Assembly (NCBI RefSeq): GCF_000016545.1
Contig: NC_009437.1
Coordinates: 599,501-663,500, forward strand
Length of the DNA: 64,000 nt
DNA from: Caldicellulosiruptor saccharolyticus DSM 8903
Lineage (GTDB): Bacteria > Bacillota > Thermoanaerobacteria > Caldicellulosiruptorales > Caldicellulosiruptoraceae
Direction: 5' to 3'
The number at the start of each line of letters is the position of its first letter. Positions within the stretch are counted from its first letter, which is position 1. The notes beneath the pieces are model-generated. The model was not told the origin of the DNA and did no database searches. It saw nothing but the letters and a program-made list of their open reading frames with translations. The position numbers and the translations under genes were made by a program. Below are positions 51,505-60,785 of the stretch, one piece after another.

Positions 51505-53817
51505 GTGTCAGTTGAAAAGAAAGTGAATGATCTTTTGCAGAAGATGACAATTGAAGAAAAGGTGTATCAACTCACAAGCATTCTTATACAAGATATTTTG
51601 GAGAATGACAAATTCTCACCACAAAAAGCAAAAGAAAAGATACCACACGGAATTGGGCAGATTACAAGGCTGGCAGGTGCGAGCAATCTGTCACCACAAG
51701 AGGCAGCAAAGACTGCAAACGAGATTCAAAAGTTCTTGATTGAAAACACACGACTTGGGATTCCTGCAATGATACATGAAGAATCTTGCTCGGGCTTTAT
51801 GGCGAAAGGTGCAACTGTTTTTCCACAGAGCATAGGCGTTGCCTGCACATTTGACAATGAAATTGTTGAAGAACTTGCAAAAGTGATAAGAACGCAGATG
51901 AAGGCGGTAGGTGCGCATCAAGCTTTAGCACCGCTGATTGATGTTGCAAGGGATGCACGCTGGGGAAGGGTTGAAGAAACTTTTGGAGAAGATCCATACC
52001 TTGTTGCAAATATGGCAGTAAGCTATGTAAAAGGGTTGCAAGGTGATGATATAAAAAAAGGAATTGTTGCAACAGGAAAACACTTTGTTGGGTATGCAAT
52101 GTCAGAAGGTGGAATGAACTGGGCACCTGTCCACATTCCAGAAAGAGAGCTGAGAGAGGTATATCTTTATCCATTTGAGGTTGCAGTAAAAGTTGCAGGC
52201 TTGAAGTCCATCATGCCTGCATATCACGAGATTGACGGAATTCCATGCCATGCTAACAGAAAGTTACTTACCGATATTGCAAGAAATGAATGGGGATTTG
52301 ACGGAATCTATGTTTCAGACTATAGTGGTGTGAGGAATCTCTTAGATTACCACAAGTCAGTAAAAACATATGAAGAGGCAGCGGCACTTTCACTTTGGGC
52401 AGGGCTTGACATTGAGCTACCAAAAATTGAATGTTTCACAGAAGAGTTTATAAAAGCTTTAAAAGAAGGCAAATTTGACATGACTTTGGTTGATGCAGCA
52501 GTAAAAAGAGTTTTAGAGATGAAGTTCAGACTTGGGCTTTTTGACAATCCATATATCAAAACTGATGGTATTGTAGAGCTATTTGATAACAAAGAACAGA
52601 GACAGCTTTCAAGAAGAGTTGCACAAGAGTCTATGGTACTTTTGAAGAACGACAATTTCCTGCCACTTTCAAAGGATTCAAAGAAGATTGCAGTAATTGG
52701 TCCAAATGCAAATTCTGTGAGAAATCTTTTGGGTGACTATTCATACCCTGCTCATATAGCAACTCTTGAGATGTTCTTCATCAAAGAAGACAAAGGAGTT
52801 GGCAACGAAGAAGAGTTTGTTAGAAACGTAATCAACATGAAGTCTATTTTTGAAGCGATAAAGGACAAGGTTTCAAGCAATACTGAAGTTGTGTATGCAA
52901 AAGGTTGCGATGTGAATTCACAAGATAGGTCAGGATTTGAGGAAGCAAAAAAAGCAGCAGCGGACGCAGATGCGGTAATTTTGGTTGTTGGCGACAAGGC
53001 AGGTTTAAGACTTGACTGTACATCTGGCGAGTCAAGAGACAGAGCATCTTTAAGACTGCCTGGCGTTCAAGAGGATTTAGTAAAAGAGATTGTAAGCGTA
53101 AATCCAAACACAGTTGTAGTTTTAGTAAATGGTAGGCCGGTTGCGCTTGACTGGATTATGGAAAATGTCAAAGCTGTGCTTGAGGCATGGTTCCCAGGTG
53201 AGGAAGGTGCAAATGCTGTTGCAGATGTTCTGTTTGGGGATTACAACCCAGGTGGTAAACTTGCAATTTCATTCCCACGAGATGTTGGTCAGGTTCCAGT
53301 TTACTATGGACACAAACCATCTGGCGGAAAGTCTTGCTGGCATGGGGATTATGTTGAGATGTCAACAAAACCGCTTTTGCCATTTGGCTATGGGCTTTCA
53401 TATACCACTTTTGAGTACAAAAATTTTGCTATTGAAAAAGAAAAGATTGGCATGGACGAGAGCATAAAAATATCTGTTGAAATTGAGAATACAGGAAAAT
53501 ACGAAGGAGACGAGATTGTACAGCTTTACACAAGAAAGGAAGAGTATTTGGTAACCAGACCTGTCAAAGAGCTAAAAGGCTACAAGAGAGTTCATCTAAA
53601 ACCGGGTGAGAAGAAGAAGGTTGTATTTGAACTCTATCCAGACTTGTTTGCCTTCTATGACTATGATATGAACAGGGTAGTAACACCTGGAGTTGTTGAG
53701 GTTATGATAGGTGCATCATCAGAGGACATTAAGTTTACAGGAACTTTTGAGATAGTGGGAAGCAAGAAGGATGCAAAAGAGCTTAAACACTACTTTAGCA
53801 AAGTTTGGTGCGAATAA
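51505..53817 (+). CDS. Family 3 glycoside hydrolase (beta-glucosidase/beta-xylosidase), intracellular
   Basis: A 770-residue GH3 enzyme without a signal peptide, so it acts on imported oligosaccharides. The TIM barrel carries ARDARWGRVEETFGEDPYL, KHFVGYA and the nucleophile Asp272 in IYVSDYSGV. The second domain has the candidate acid/base Glu ~509 in TSGESRD and LNGRPV/GEEGANAVADVLFGDYNPGGKL. A fibronectin III-like domain closes the protein (residues ~645-755). Sequence alone does not settle glucosidase against xylosidase; the overall pattern (SDY rather than SDW, EESCSGF) is closer to clostridial beta-xylosidase/glucosidase enzymes. GTG start after GGAGGTG. Confidence 0.9.
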   Translation: MSVEKKVNDLLQKMTIEEKVYQLTSILIQDILENDKFSPQKAKEKIPHGIGQITRLAGASNLSPQEAAKTANEIQKFLIENTRLGIPAMIHEESCSGFMAKGATVFPQSIGVACTFDNEIVEELAKVIRTQMKAVGAHQALAPLIDVARDARWGRVEETFGEDPYLVANMAVSYVKGLQGDDIKKGIVATGKHFVGYAMSEGGMNWAPVHIPERELREVYLYPFEVAVKVAGLKSIMPAYHEIDGIPCHANRKLLTDIARNEWGFDGIYVSDYSGVRNLLDYHKSVKTYEEAAALSLWAGLDIELPKIECFTEEFIKALKEGKFDMTLVDAAVKRVLEMKFRLGLFDNPYIKTDGIVELFDNKEQRQLSRRVAQESMVLLKNDNFLPLSKDSKKIAVIGPNANSVRNLLGDYSYPAHIATLEMFFIKEDKGVGNEEEFVRNVINMKSIFEAIKDKVSSNTEVVYAKGCDVNSQDRSGFEEAKKAAADADAVILVVGDKAGLRLDCTSGESRDRASLRLPGVQEDLVKEIVSVNPNTVVVLVNGRPVALDWIMENVKAVLEAWFPGEEGANAVADVLFGDYNPGGKLAISFPRDVGQVPVYYGHKPSGGKSCWHGDYVEMSTKPLLPFGYGLSYTTFEYKNFAIEKEKIGMDESIKISVEIENTGKYEGDEIVQLYTRKEEYLVTRPVKELKGYKRVHLKPGEKKKVVFELYPDLFAFYDYDMNRVVTPGVVEVMIGASSEDIKFTGTFEIVGSKKDAKELKHYFSKVWCE

Positions 53818-53839
53818 TATTTGAAGTTCAAAAAAACGA

Positions 53840-53890
53840 GGTTGCTGCACTTTCCCGAATTAAAAGGGAGTGTGGCAGCCTTATTTTTTT
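53840..53890 (+). terminator. Hairpin terminator after GH3 gene
   Basis: GGTTGCTGCACTTTCCC pairs with GGGAGTGTGGCAGCC (few mismatches), followed by TTATTTTTTT. Confidence 0.8.
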
Positions 53891-54000
53891 ATAGCAACAA
53901 TTTTTTTAAGGTAGTAAACAATATTTAAAAAGGATTTTAGTCTCGTAAAGTAGAAATATACAATCAATTACCTTATTTTAATTTGAAGGGAGAGTTATTT

Positions 54001-54699
54001 GTGGAAAAAATAATTTCAAATTTAAATACACTACCTTTATTTATGCTTATGTCAAAAAAGCTTACAAAATCCAAGTCCAATCTTTTAAAGCTCATTGCTG
54101 CTGCTTCTATGCTAATTGACCACATAGGTTATTTGTATTTTCCTAATAGAGTACTTTTTAGAATAGTTGGGCGAATTGCATTTCCTATTTTTGCTTTTCA
54201 AGTGGCAGCTGGCTTTAAGTTTACATCAAATCCTAAGAGGTATTTAAAAAGGCTTTTCATATTTGCGCTGGTCTCACAGATTCCGTTTAGTCTTATGACA
54301 GGGGACCCATACGAGCTAAATGTGATTGCTACATTCTTCTTTGCAGCTGTAGCTTTATTTTTTATTCAGAAGAGATGGTATTTTCTTGTTATAATTCCAC
54401 TTGCAATCTCTTATTTTGTTCCTATGGACTATGGAATATATGGTGTTTTGTCAATTCTAATTTTTTACTTATCCTTTGATATGCCGCTTTTGCAACTGAT
54501 AGGATTTTGTATCCTTACGTGGTTTGAAGTACACCTTATTGGCTGGCCTGTCCAGTTTTATTCAATAATATCTGTAGTCCTGATTTTACTAATTAGAATG
54601 CTACCAGTTGAATTTGAACTAAGGCTAAACAAATACTTTTTCTACTGGTTTTACCCTGTTCACATGCTGCTTCTTGTTGTGATAGGAAAGATGTTTTAA
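54001..54699 (+). CDS. TraX-family membrane protein
   Basis: A 232-residue polytopic protein. The TraX signature is visible: LKLIAAASMLIDHIGYLYFP, then FRIVGRIAFPIFAFQVAAGF, RYLKRLFIFALVSQIPFSLM and a final WFYPVHMLLL. TraX proteins are membrane acyltransferase-like; F-plasmid TraX acetylates pilin, and chromosomal ones are of unknown substrate. I take the GTG at 54001, since AGGGAGAG lies 6 bases before it; a TTG at 53983 would sit upstream of that site. Confidence 0.8.
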   Translation: MEKIISNLNTLPLFMLMSKKLTKSKSNLLKLIAAASMLIDHIGYLYFPNRVLFRIVGRIAFPIFAFQVAAGFKFTSNPKRYLKRLFIFALVSQIPFSLMTGDPYELNVIATFFFAAVALFFIQKRWYFLVIIPLAISYFVPMDYGIYGVLSILIFYLSFDMPLLQLIGFCILTWFEVHLIGWPVQFYSIISVVLILLIRMLPVEFELRLNKYFFYWFYPVHMLLLVVIGKMF

Positions 54700-54794
54700 G
54701 ATGGGAATTTTCAAAGATTTGTAATTTTGAGTGTTTAAAAAATGTGATAAGATTTAAAGTAAAGGAAAATTAGAGCATAGGAGAACAGAATTCC

Positions 54795-55202
54795 ATGAAT
54801 ATTGAAGATGTCAAAAGAACTATAGTAGAATTTTTAAATGAAACACTCTCTCCCTGGCTTATTATTCTATTTGGGTCTCTAATCAAGGGGAATTTTAGAA
54901 AGAATAGTGACATTGACATTGCATATTTTTCTGACAAAGATATTGATAATTATGAAAGATTTTTGATTGCACAGGAACTTGCAAATATATTAAATAGAGA
55001 TGTGGACTTAATTGACCTTAAGAAAACATCTACAGTTTTTAGGACGCAAATAATTTCAACAGGTGAGGTAATTTTTTGCGCTGATGAGACAAGAAAAATG
55101 TACTTTTTCATGAGAACGTTTAAAGAGTACGCTCTTTTGAATGAGGAGAGGGAGATTGTATTGAAAAGCCTTTTTGAAGGGAGCAATAAGCCAGAATGCT
55201 AA
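54795..55202 (+). CDS. MntA-like minimal nucleotidyltransferase, no HEPN partner adjacent
   Basis: A 135-residue nucleotidyltransferase with the GS-x10-DxD signature (G27-S28, D39, D41, in LFGSLIKGNFRKNSDIDIAYF). Family members in MntA/HepT toxin-antitoxin pairs add AMP to a HEPN toxin to silence it. No HEPN gene lies on either side; the next gene, dusB, starts inside its last codons (7-base overlap). It may be an orphan antitoxin, have a distant partner, or modify something else such as an RNA. Confidence 0.8.
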   Translation: MNIEDVKRTIVEFLNETLSPWLIILFGSLIKGNFRKNSDIDIAYFSDKDIDNYERFLIAQELANILNRDVDLIDLKKTSTVFRTQIISTGEVIFCADETRKMYFFMRTFKEYALLNEEREIVLKSLFEGSNKPEC

Positions 55203-56182
55203 ACATCAAAGGAAAACTCTTCTTAGCACCAATGGCAGGGTTTACAGACAAGGTATTTAGAAGCCTTTGCAGCAGGTTTGGTGCAGATGTTACCGTAACT
55301 GAGATGGTGAGTGCAAAGGCAATCACAATGGGGAGCCAAAAGACAAAAGAATTAATTTCGTTTTCTGAAGATGAAAAGATAAAAGGTGTTCAGATTTTTG
55401 GAAGTGACCCACATGTAATGGCTGAGGCGGTCAAAATTATTCAAGATGAATTTGAGTACGACTTTATTGACATAAACATGGGCTGTCCTGTTCCAAAAGT
55501 TGTAAAAAGTGGTGAAGGAAGTGCGCTGATGAAAAATCCCTCCTTGGCAGCAAAGATAGTAGAAGAGGTTGCCAAAGTGAGTAGAAAACCTGTGTCTGTC
55601 AAGATACGAAAAGGGTTTGATGAGGAGAATATAAATGCACCAGAGTTTGCCTGTATCATGCAAGAAAGCGGAGCCTCTTTTATAACAGTCCATGGCAGGA
55701 CACGCACACAGATGTATTCAGGGAAGGCTGACTGGGAGATAATAAAAATGGTAAAAGAAAAGGTTAAAATTCCGGTTGTTGCCAACGGCGATATAGTGGA
55801 TTTTGAGTCAGCAAAAAAAGCGTATGAAATAACAGAAGCAGATAGCATCATGATAGGAAGAGCAGCTCTTGGGAACCCTTGGGTGTTTCTTCAGATAAAA
55901 GAGGGATTTGAAAACGGACAGGTTACAACAAGAGTCTTACCTCATGAGAAAGTCAAAGTTGCAATTGAATTTTTCAGGCAGCTATGCACTGAAAAAAGCG
56001 AGAAGATGGCAGTGCTTGAGGCAAGAAAGCATCTTAGTTTTTTTATAAAAGGGATAGAAAATGCAGCCAAAATTAGAGATAAAATTAACAGGATTGATAA
56101 TGCAGAGATTTTGATTTCGTATCTTGAACAGCTGAAGGCCGAGCTTGAACAGAAATTAAAAAAGGTCGATAATATTTTATAG
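55196..56182 (+). CDS. dusB: tRNA-dihydrouridine synthase DusB
   Basis: A 328-residue FMN enzyme that reduces uridine in tRNA D-loops. It has the N-terminal LAPMAGFTDKVFR (FMN phosphate region), the catalytic Cys97 in INMGCPVPKV, SVKIRKGF, FITVHGRTRTQMYSGKADW and MIGRAALGNPW. The C-terminal helical tRNA-binding domain runs from about residue 245 (ending in a Glu/Leu-rich helix). Translationally coupled to the nucleotidyltransferase gene. Confidence 0.93.
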   Translation: MLNIKGKLFLAPMAGFTDKVFRSLCSRFGADVTVTEMVSAKAITMGSQKTKELISFSEDEKIKGVQIFGSDPHVMAEAVKIIQDEFEYDFIDINMGCPVPKVVKSGEGSALMKNPSLAAKIVEEVAKVSRKPVSVKIRKGFDEENINAPEFACIMQESGASFITVHGRTRTQMYSGKADWEIIKMVKEKVKIPVVANGDIVDFESAKKAYEITEADSIMIGRAALGNPWVFLQIKEGFENGQVTTRVLPHEKVKVAIEFFRQLCTEKSEKMAVLEARKHLSFFIKGIENAAKIRDKINRIDNAEILISYLEQLKAELEQKLKKVDNIL

Positions 56183-56232
56183 AATTTTTTTAAAATCTTT
56201 TTTGACATAATGAAAATGAGAAGGTGGACAAG

Positions 56233-59200
56233 TTGAGAAGGAAAAATCCGTTTTTATCTTTATTGATAATTTTGGTGTTTGCATTAAGCCTTTTTACACC
56301 TGCATGGGCTCAACAGGCTATTGAATACACAACTGTTGCCGATTATTCCAAGATGATTAAAAATACCGAGATACTACAGCTTCCTCAGAATCCAGTATCC
56401 AAAAAGGGACTTTTGTTTTTAGCAGCGCTGGGATTTCTAAATTCGACAAACAAGGAAAATATAAAACCATCTGATATACTTACAAAAGAAGAAGCACTTT
56501 CGATAATTTTAAACAGTGCAGGAAAACAGCAAGATGCCTTCTTGAGAGCAGAAAAGTTAGAATCAAAAAGAGTATCTGGCACAAAGCTTGTGGTACCATA
56601 CAACTACCTTTATTTAGGATATATACAACTTGCATATGACCTGAAAGTAATTTCCAAAAAAGAATATCAAGATGCAATGTCACAGGTACGGCCAAGTCAA
56701 AAAGACCATGAAAAGATGACAGATGATCTTATCAAAAAGAACAACGAAATTGTTTCAAGAGCTATCTATGAAGGTAGGCCATATTCATATGATGACCTGA
56801 TTTTTGTAAGGTCGGCACCTGCCACACGTCAGGAAGTTGCCCGCTGGGTTGTGTTAACATTCAAAATACCGCAAAGCTACGAAAACTTAGCCAAAACCTA
56901 CCCTGACTATGATAAGATTGATAGTAAGTTTTTATCTTCAATAAATACTCTTCTTAAAAACGGAAGCTTAATCGGAAGGACTGATGGTTATCTTCATCCT
57001 GATGACTATATAACATATGAGGAGCTAAGTTTCATTTTGTATAATCTTAAAGATTACATTGTAAAGGCGAACAATCTTAAAGAAATGTCTGCTGAGTTAA
57101 AAAATATTCAAAGATATTCTGATAAGACTGTGTACAACTTTGAAGACGACAATGGAAATGATATAGAAATAACTACAATTCCAGGGAAACAAGATTTTGT
57201 TGTTCTAACAGACTCTGGTGCAGGTTTGTCCTCTTCATTGCAACAAGGGGACTATATTGACCTTTATGTAAATGACAAGGGTCAGGTTGTATTGGGTGAG
57301 GTTTTATCCAAAGCAGGAACAGTGACATTGAAAGGTGTCATTACGAAGATTGATGTAAAAAAGAATACAATTCAAATAAAAATGCCAGATGGCAAGGCCT
57401 ATGATCTTTTAGTAAATCCCAAGGCTATAATTTACGATACAAGAGCTTCAAAAGCTATAAATCTTTCAGATTTGTCAGTTGGAAATATTGCTGTAGTAGT
57501 TGCAAAAAAGAACAGAGCAGATAACATTGAGGTTTTGTCTTATCAAGACCAAGACATCAGCAGGATAGAAGGTGTTATTTCTCAGATCTCAAATGACAGA
57601 ATTGTTATTAACTCAAACGGGAAGCTAATGTCGTTTTTGCTATCCCCTGATACAGCTTATATTGACAAAGGAGATTTTACAAGAGGACTTACAAAAAATG
57701 ATTTTTATCAAGGCATGAAGGTTTTAGTTGGAGAGTATGGTGGGTTTGCTCAGTATATCAGCACAACCTATGATGAGAGAGCTGAGGATATAGTCGGTGG
57801 TATACTTTATGAGATTGATACAAACTTAAGTTATATTGAAATTTACAATCAAGACGGTGTCAGAAAAAGCTACAGGTTTTCTAAAAAAATGGGACTAAAG
57901 GTTATAAAAGATGGTAAAACCACTTCACCTGACAGTCTTTCGAAGGGCGATATAGTATATCTTTATTTTAATGGCGATTTTGTTAGAAGTATCACTGCAA
58001 GCTCAAATCTCCAGCCAAAGATTGCTAAAATCGAAAATATCCAGAGAAATCCGATTACAAAAATGCCTGAGAAGATATATCTTAATATTAATGGCAAAGT
58101 ATATGGACCTTATGAACTGAGTAGCGATGTTGAGGTTGTAAAAAGTAACTCAAAAGGAAGTCTTAAGGATTTGGTTCAAGGTCAGTATGTAAAAGTCACC
58201 GGGTCCTTTTTTGGAGCCTCAGCAAATATCAAAAAGATTGAAATATCTACAAATGATTATGTAAAGAATATCTATATTGCAAAAGCAACTACAATCGGTA
58301 ATATTTTGTATTTGTCAGATATTTCTATTTTGCGAAACAACCAGTTTGAAAGGTTGTATGACTACAAGACATTTAAAATACCATCTGACGCACTGTTTAT
58401 TGTAGATGGTATAAAACAAAAAAGCACACCCATTTTACAGAATTTCTCTGTAGTGGTAATTACAAAGGATAGGTTTTCGCAAGAGACTGTAGCTACAGTC
58501 TTTGCTCTTTCAAAAGGGTGGTTTTCTCAACTGCAAGGTGAAGTGACAAATGTTAAGTCAGGTACCATTACGCTATCTGGTGAGCAATTAAACTTCAACC
58601 AAAACTCATACATTGTTGAAAATGGACTTCTTTCAAATACAGCTCCAAAAGTTGGGGATGAGATTATAGCTGTATCTGATGGGAAAAACCTTGTTGTTGC
58701 AAAATACAAAGAAGCAGTTTCAAAACCTATTATAGTAAGAGGCGAAGTTTCAGAGATTAGCGAGCTTGAATATATTAAGCTTAAAAACTTTGTATACCTT
58801 GACAAACAAAATGGCTGGCAATTTGTTTCAACCCCGCTTGTGCTTTCATACGACACCCAGACAGTATACTGTGATGTATATGGCATAAATAATCCAAAGG
58901 ATATTTTAGGGCTTATAAACAAAAGTGTGTATGTTATTCATGATGGAAAGTACGCAAAGTCCATTATTGATGCAAGTTTTGGTGGGTATATAGTTATAGG
59001 GACAATTGGTAAAAATGGACAAGTTTTAAATCCGCAGTACCATGATATGGTTACAAAAACCTGGAATAAGATAAACACAAGCCTTGTTTTAGATCCGGCA
59101 AATGCAATTTTGATAAATAGTTCAGGTGATATTACATCGCAGCCACCGCAGTATGGGGATGAAGTGATCTTGCTTGTGCCTCAAACCAGCTTTAACATTT

Positions 59201-59244
59201 CTAAAGGAGTAGTAGAGCCATCTATTGTTATAATTAATTACTAA
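56233..59244 (+). CDS. Large exported S-layer-homology domain protein
   Basis: About 1003 residues with a signal peptide (MRRKNPFLSLLIILVFALSL, cut after WAQ). SLH-like repeats fill residues ~40-275: GLLFLAALGFLN with TKEEALSIIL, ATRQEVARWVVLTF, and LLKNGSLIGRTDGYLHPDDYITYEELSFIL. These would bind pyruvylated secondary wall polymer. The long C-terminal part consists of repeated small beta-barrel units (VTLKGVITKIDVKKNTIQIKM, IEGVISQISNDRIVINSNGK, LQGEVTNVKSGTITLSGEQL), each with a V-x-x-I-x-x-x-x-I pattern. The TTG at 56233 fits the AGGTGG site; GTG at 56224 is an alternative. Confidence 0.8.
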   Translation: MRRKNPFLSLLIILVFALSLFTPAWAQQAIEYTTVADYSKMIKNTEILQLPQNPVSKKGLLFLAALGFLNSTNKENIKPSDILTKEEALSIILNSAGKQQDAFLRAEKLESKRVSGTKLVVPYNYLYLGYIQLAYDLKVISKKEYQDAMSQVRPSQKDHEKMTDDLIKKNNEIVSRAIYEGRPYSYDDLIFVRSAPATRQEVARWVVLTFKIPQSYENLAKTYPDYDKIDSKFLSSINTLLKNGSLIGRTDGYLHPDDYITYEELSFILYNLKDYIVKANNLKEMSAELKNIQRYSDKTVYNFEDDNGNDIEITTIPGKQDFVVLTDSGAGLSSSLQQGDYIDLYVNDKGQVVLGEVLSKAGTVTLKGVITKIDVKKNTIQIKMPDGKAYDLLVNPKAIIYDTRASKAINLSDLSVGNIAVVVAKKNRADNIEVLSYQDQDISRIEGVISQISNDRIVINSNGKLMSFLLSPDTAYIDKGDFTRGLTKNDFYQGMKVLVGEYGGFAQYISTTYDERAEDIVGGILYEIDTNLSYIEIYNQDGVRKSYRFSKKMGLKVIKDGKTTSPDSLSKGDIVYLYFNGDFVRSITASSNLQPKIAKIENIQRNPITKMPEKIYLNINGKVYGPYELSSDVEVVKSNSKGSLKDLVQGQYVKVTGSFFGASANIKKIEISTNDYVKNIYIAKATTIGNILYLSDISILRNNQFERLYDYKTFKIPSDALFIVDGIKQKSTPILQNFSVVVITKDRFSQETVATVFALSKGWFSQLQGEVTNVKSGTITLSGEQLNFNQNSYIVENGLLSNTAPKVGDEIIAVSDGKNLVVAKYKEAVSKPIIVRGEVSEISELEYIKLKNFVYLDKQNGWQFVSTPLVLSYDTQTVYCDVYGINNPKDILGLINKSVYVIHDGKYAKSIIDASFGGYIVIGTIGKNGQVLNPQYHDMVTKTWNKINTSLVLDPANAILINSSGDITSQPPQYGDEVILLVPQTSFNISKGVVEPSIVIINY

Positions 59245-59289
59245 AAAACTTTAAGGTTTTTTGAGCAGTTTTAAAAGGGGGCATAACTT

Positions 59290-60741
59290 TTGAAAAAAAG
59301 GATTCTTGCTTTATTAATTGTCATTGTAAGTATTTTTCTTGGTCCCATTAAAATGGCATTTTCTGAAGAAGGGTATTTAGGTTATGAAGGAGGAATATCT
59401 TCCTACAAAGAATCTGACCCGAAAAAGACCAAAATAGATTATTACGAATACACTTTTGTGACAGGCCAACCTGTTTTGCTTTCTGGAACACTTGATGCAA
59501 AAATTAGAGCTGCTGGAAAATCTGAGACAATCTCTTACTCATATGATTTGAAGGACTCAACAGGCAAGATTACAGTAAAGAGAACAGTTAGTCTCAAAGG
59601 GAGCTTGACAAAACTTCCAAATGGTAGTATAACAAAGGAGTATACGTTGAGCAGTTACAAAGAGACACTGACAGTTGGTGGGGCTGTCTATAACCTTCAA
59701 AACTATTCATTCTCAAAATCAACAGCAGTGGATACAAACCCTGCTGTGAACTTCTATCAAGGTGGGTGGAATCTTATCAAGACATATGATGGAGGTTTGA
59801 AGATTTCGATTGAAGGTGAAAACTATGGATATGATGGGTACTGGGGGAGTGGTGAGTTTCAAAAAATAAAACAGACTATTGAAACACCTTCATGGTTTGG
59901 CGTTGCAAACCTTAACATCGCACTTGTACAAAAAACGCTGTTAGAATTTAAAAAGAACGATACACCATCGAGTATCACAGGTACATATGTTCTAAAATCT
60001 AAAGTAGAAGGTAACCTTGACATAACCTATGATATGCCTATATTTACCAAAAACGGTGAGGTCTTGACAAAGCGAAACAAGGGTAAGATTCAAAAAAATA
60101 TTGAGAAGTCTCCAATCATCAGAATGGCTGTTATTCCAAGCCTGCCCAAGGTAAAAGGATATGAATATGAAGAGGCGGTAAATACATGTTTTGCCTTCAA
60201 TGGTTTTGACAACAAAGATGATTTTGTTCCAACAGAGTATATCACAAGAGCTCAATTTGCAAAGCTTTTACTTGACACGTTGAACATTTATAGTAACTAC
60301 TACAACCCGCGAACAGTTCAGAAAAAGTCAATCTACAAGGATGTTCCACTAAATCACAAGTATTATGGATATATATATGCAATTACAAAAGCCGGACTTA
60401 TGAAAGGAAAGTCCGCTGATTATTTCAAACCTGAAGACTATATAACAAGAGCTGAGGCAGCATTGGTAATTTCAAGAGTAATAGGCTTTGACAAAAAAAT
60501 AACTCAGCCCATAACACAGACGAGCTATTTAGACGATAGCAGCATTCCCACATGGGCAAAAGATGCTGCTCAGGTTTTAAAAGAGACAGGAATTATGGCA
60601 GGTACTGAAGAGAACATGTTCATGCCCCAGGAAAGGCTTACAAAAGGTGTTGCAGCTAATATCATATTTAATCTTATTAACTATCTTAGAAATGATCTTC
60701 CACAGCAGTATCTTAACATGAGTATTTTTCACACTGATTAA
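59290..60741 (+). CDS. Exported S-layer-homology domain protein
   Basis: A 483-residue protein with a signal peptide (MKKRILALLIVIVSIFLGPI). The N-terminal ~280 residues are beta-rich and unrecognised (YEYTFVTGQPVLLSGTLDAKI, KGSLTKLPNGSITKEYTLSSYKE). Three SLH repeats form the C-terminus (about 295-475): EYITRAQFAKLLLDTLN, FKPEDYITRAEAALVISRVIG with ITKAGLMKGK, and QERLTKGVAANIIFNLI with LKETGIMAGT. TTG start after AAAAGGGGG. It lies between another SLH protein and a processing protease, all co-oriented, so they may form an envelope operon. Confidence 0.82.
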   Translation: MKKRILALLIVIVSIFLGPIKMAFSEEGYLGYEGGISSYKESDPKKTKIDYYEYTFVTGQPVLLSGTLDAKIRAAGKSETISYSYDLKDSTGKITVKRTVSLKGSLTKLPNGSITKEYTLSSYKETLTVGGAVYNLQNYSFSKSTAVDTNPAVNFYQGGWNLIKTYDGGLKISIEGENYGYDGYWGSGEFQKIKQTIETPSWFGVANLNIALVQKTLLEFKKNDTPSSITGTYVLKSKVEGNLDITYDMPIFTKNGEVLTKRNKGKIQKNIEKSPIIRMAVIPSLPKVKGYEYEEAVNTCFAFNGFDNKDDFVPTEYITRAQFAKLLLDTLNIYSNYYNPRTVQKKSIYKDVPLNHKYYGYIYAITKAGLMKGKSADYFKPEDYITRAEAALVISRVIGFDKKITQPITQTSYLDDSSIPTWAKDAAQVLKETGIMAGTEENMFMPQERLTKGVAANIIFNLINYLRNDLPQQYLNMSIFHTD

Positions 60742-60785
60742 AAAAGAAGATAAAAACAATATATTAATGGAGGTAAAGGTGTAAA

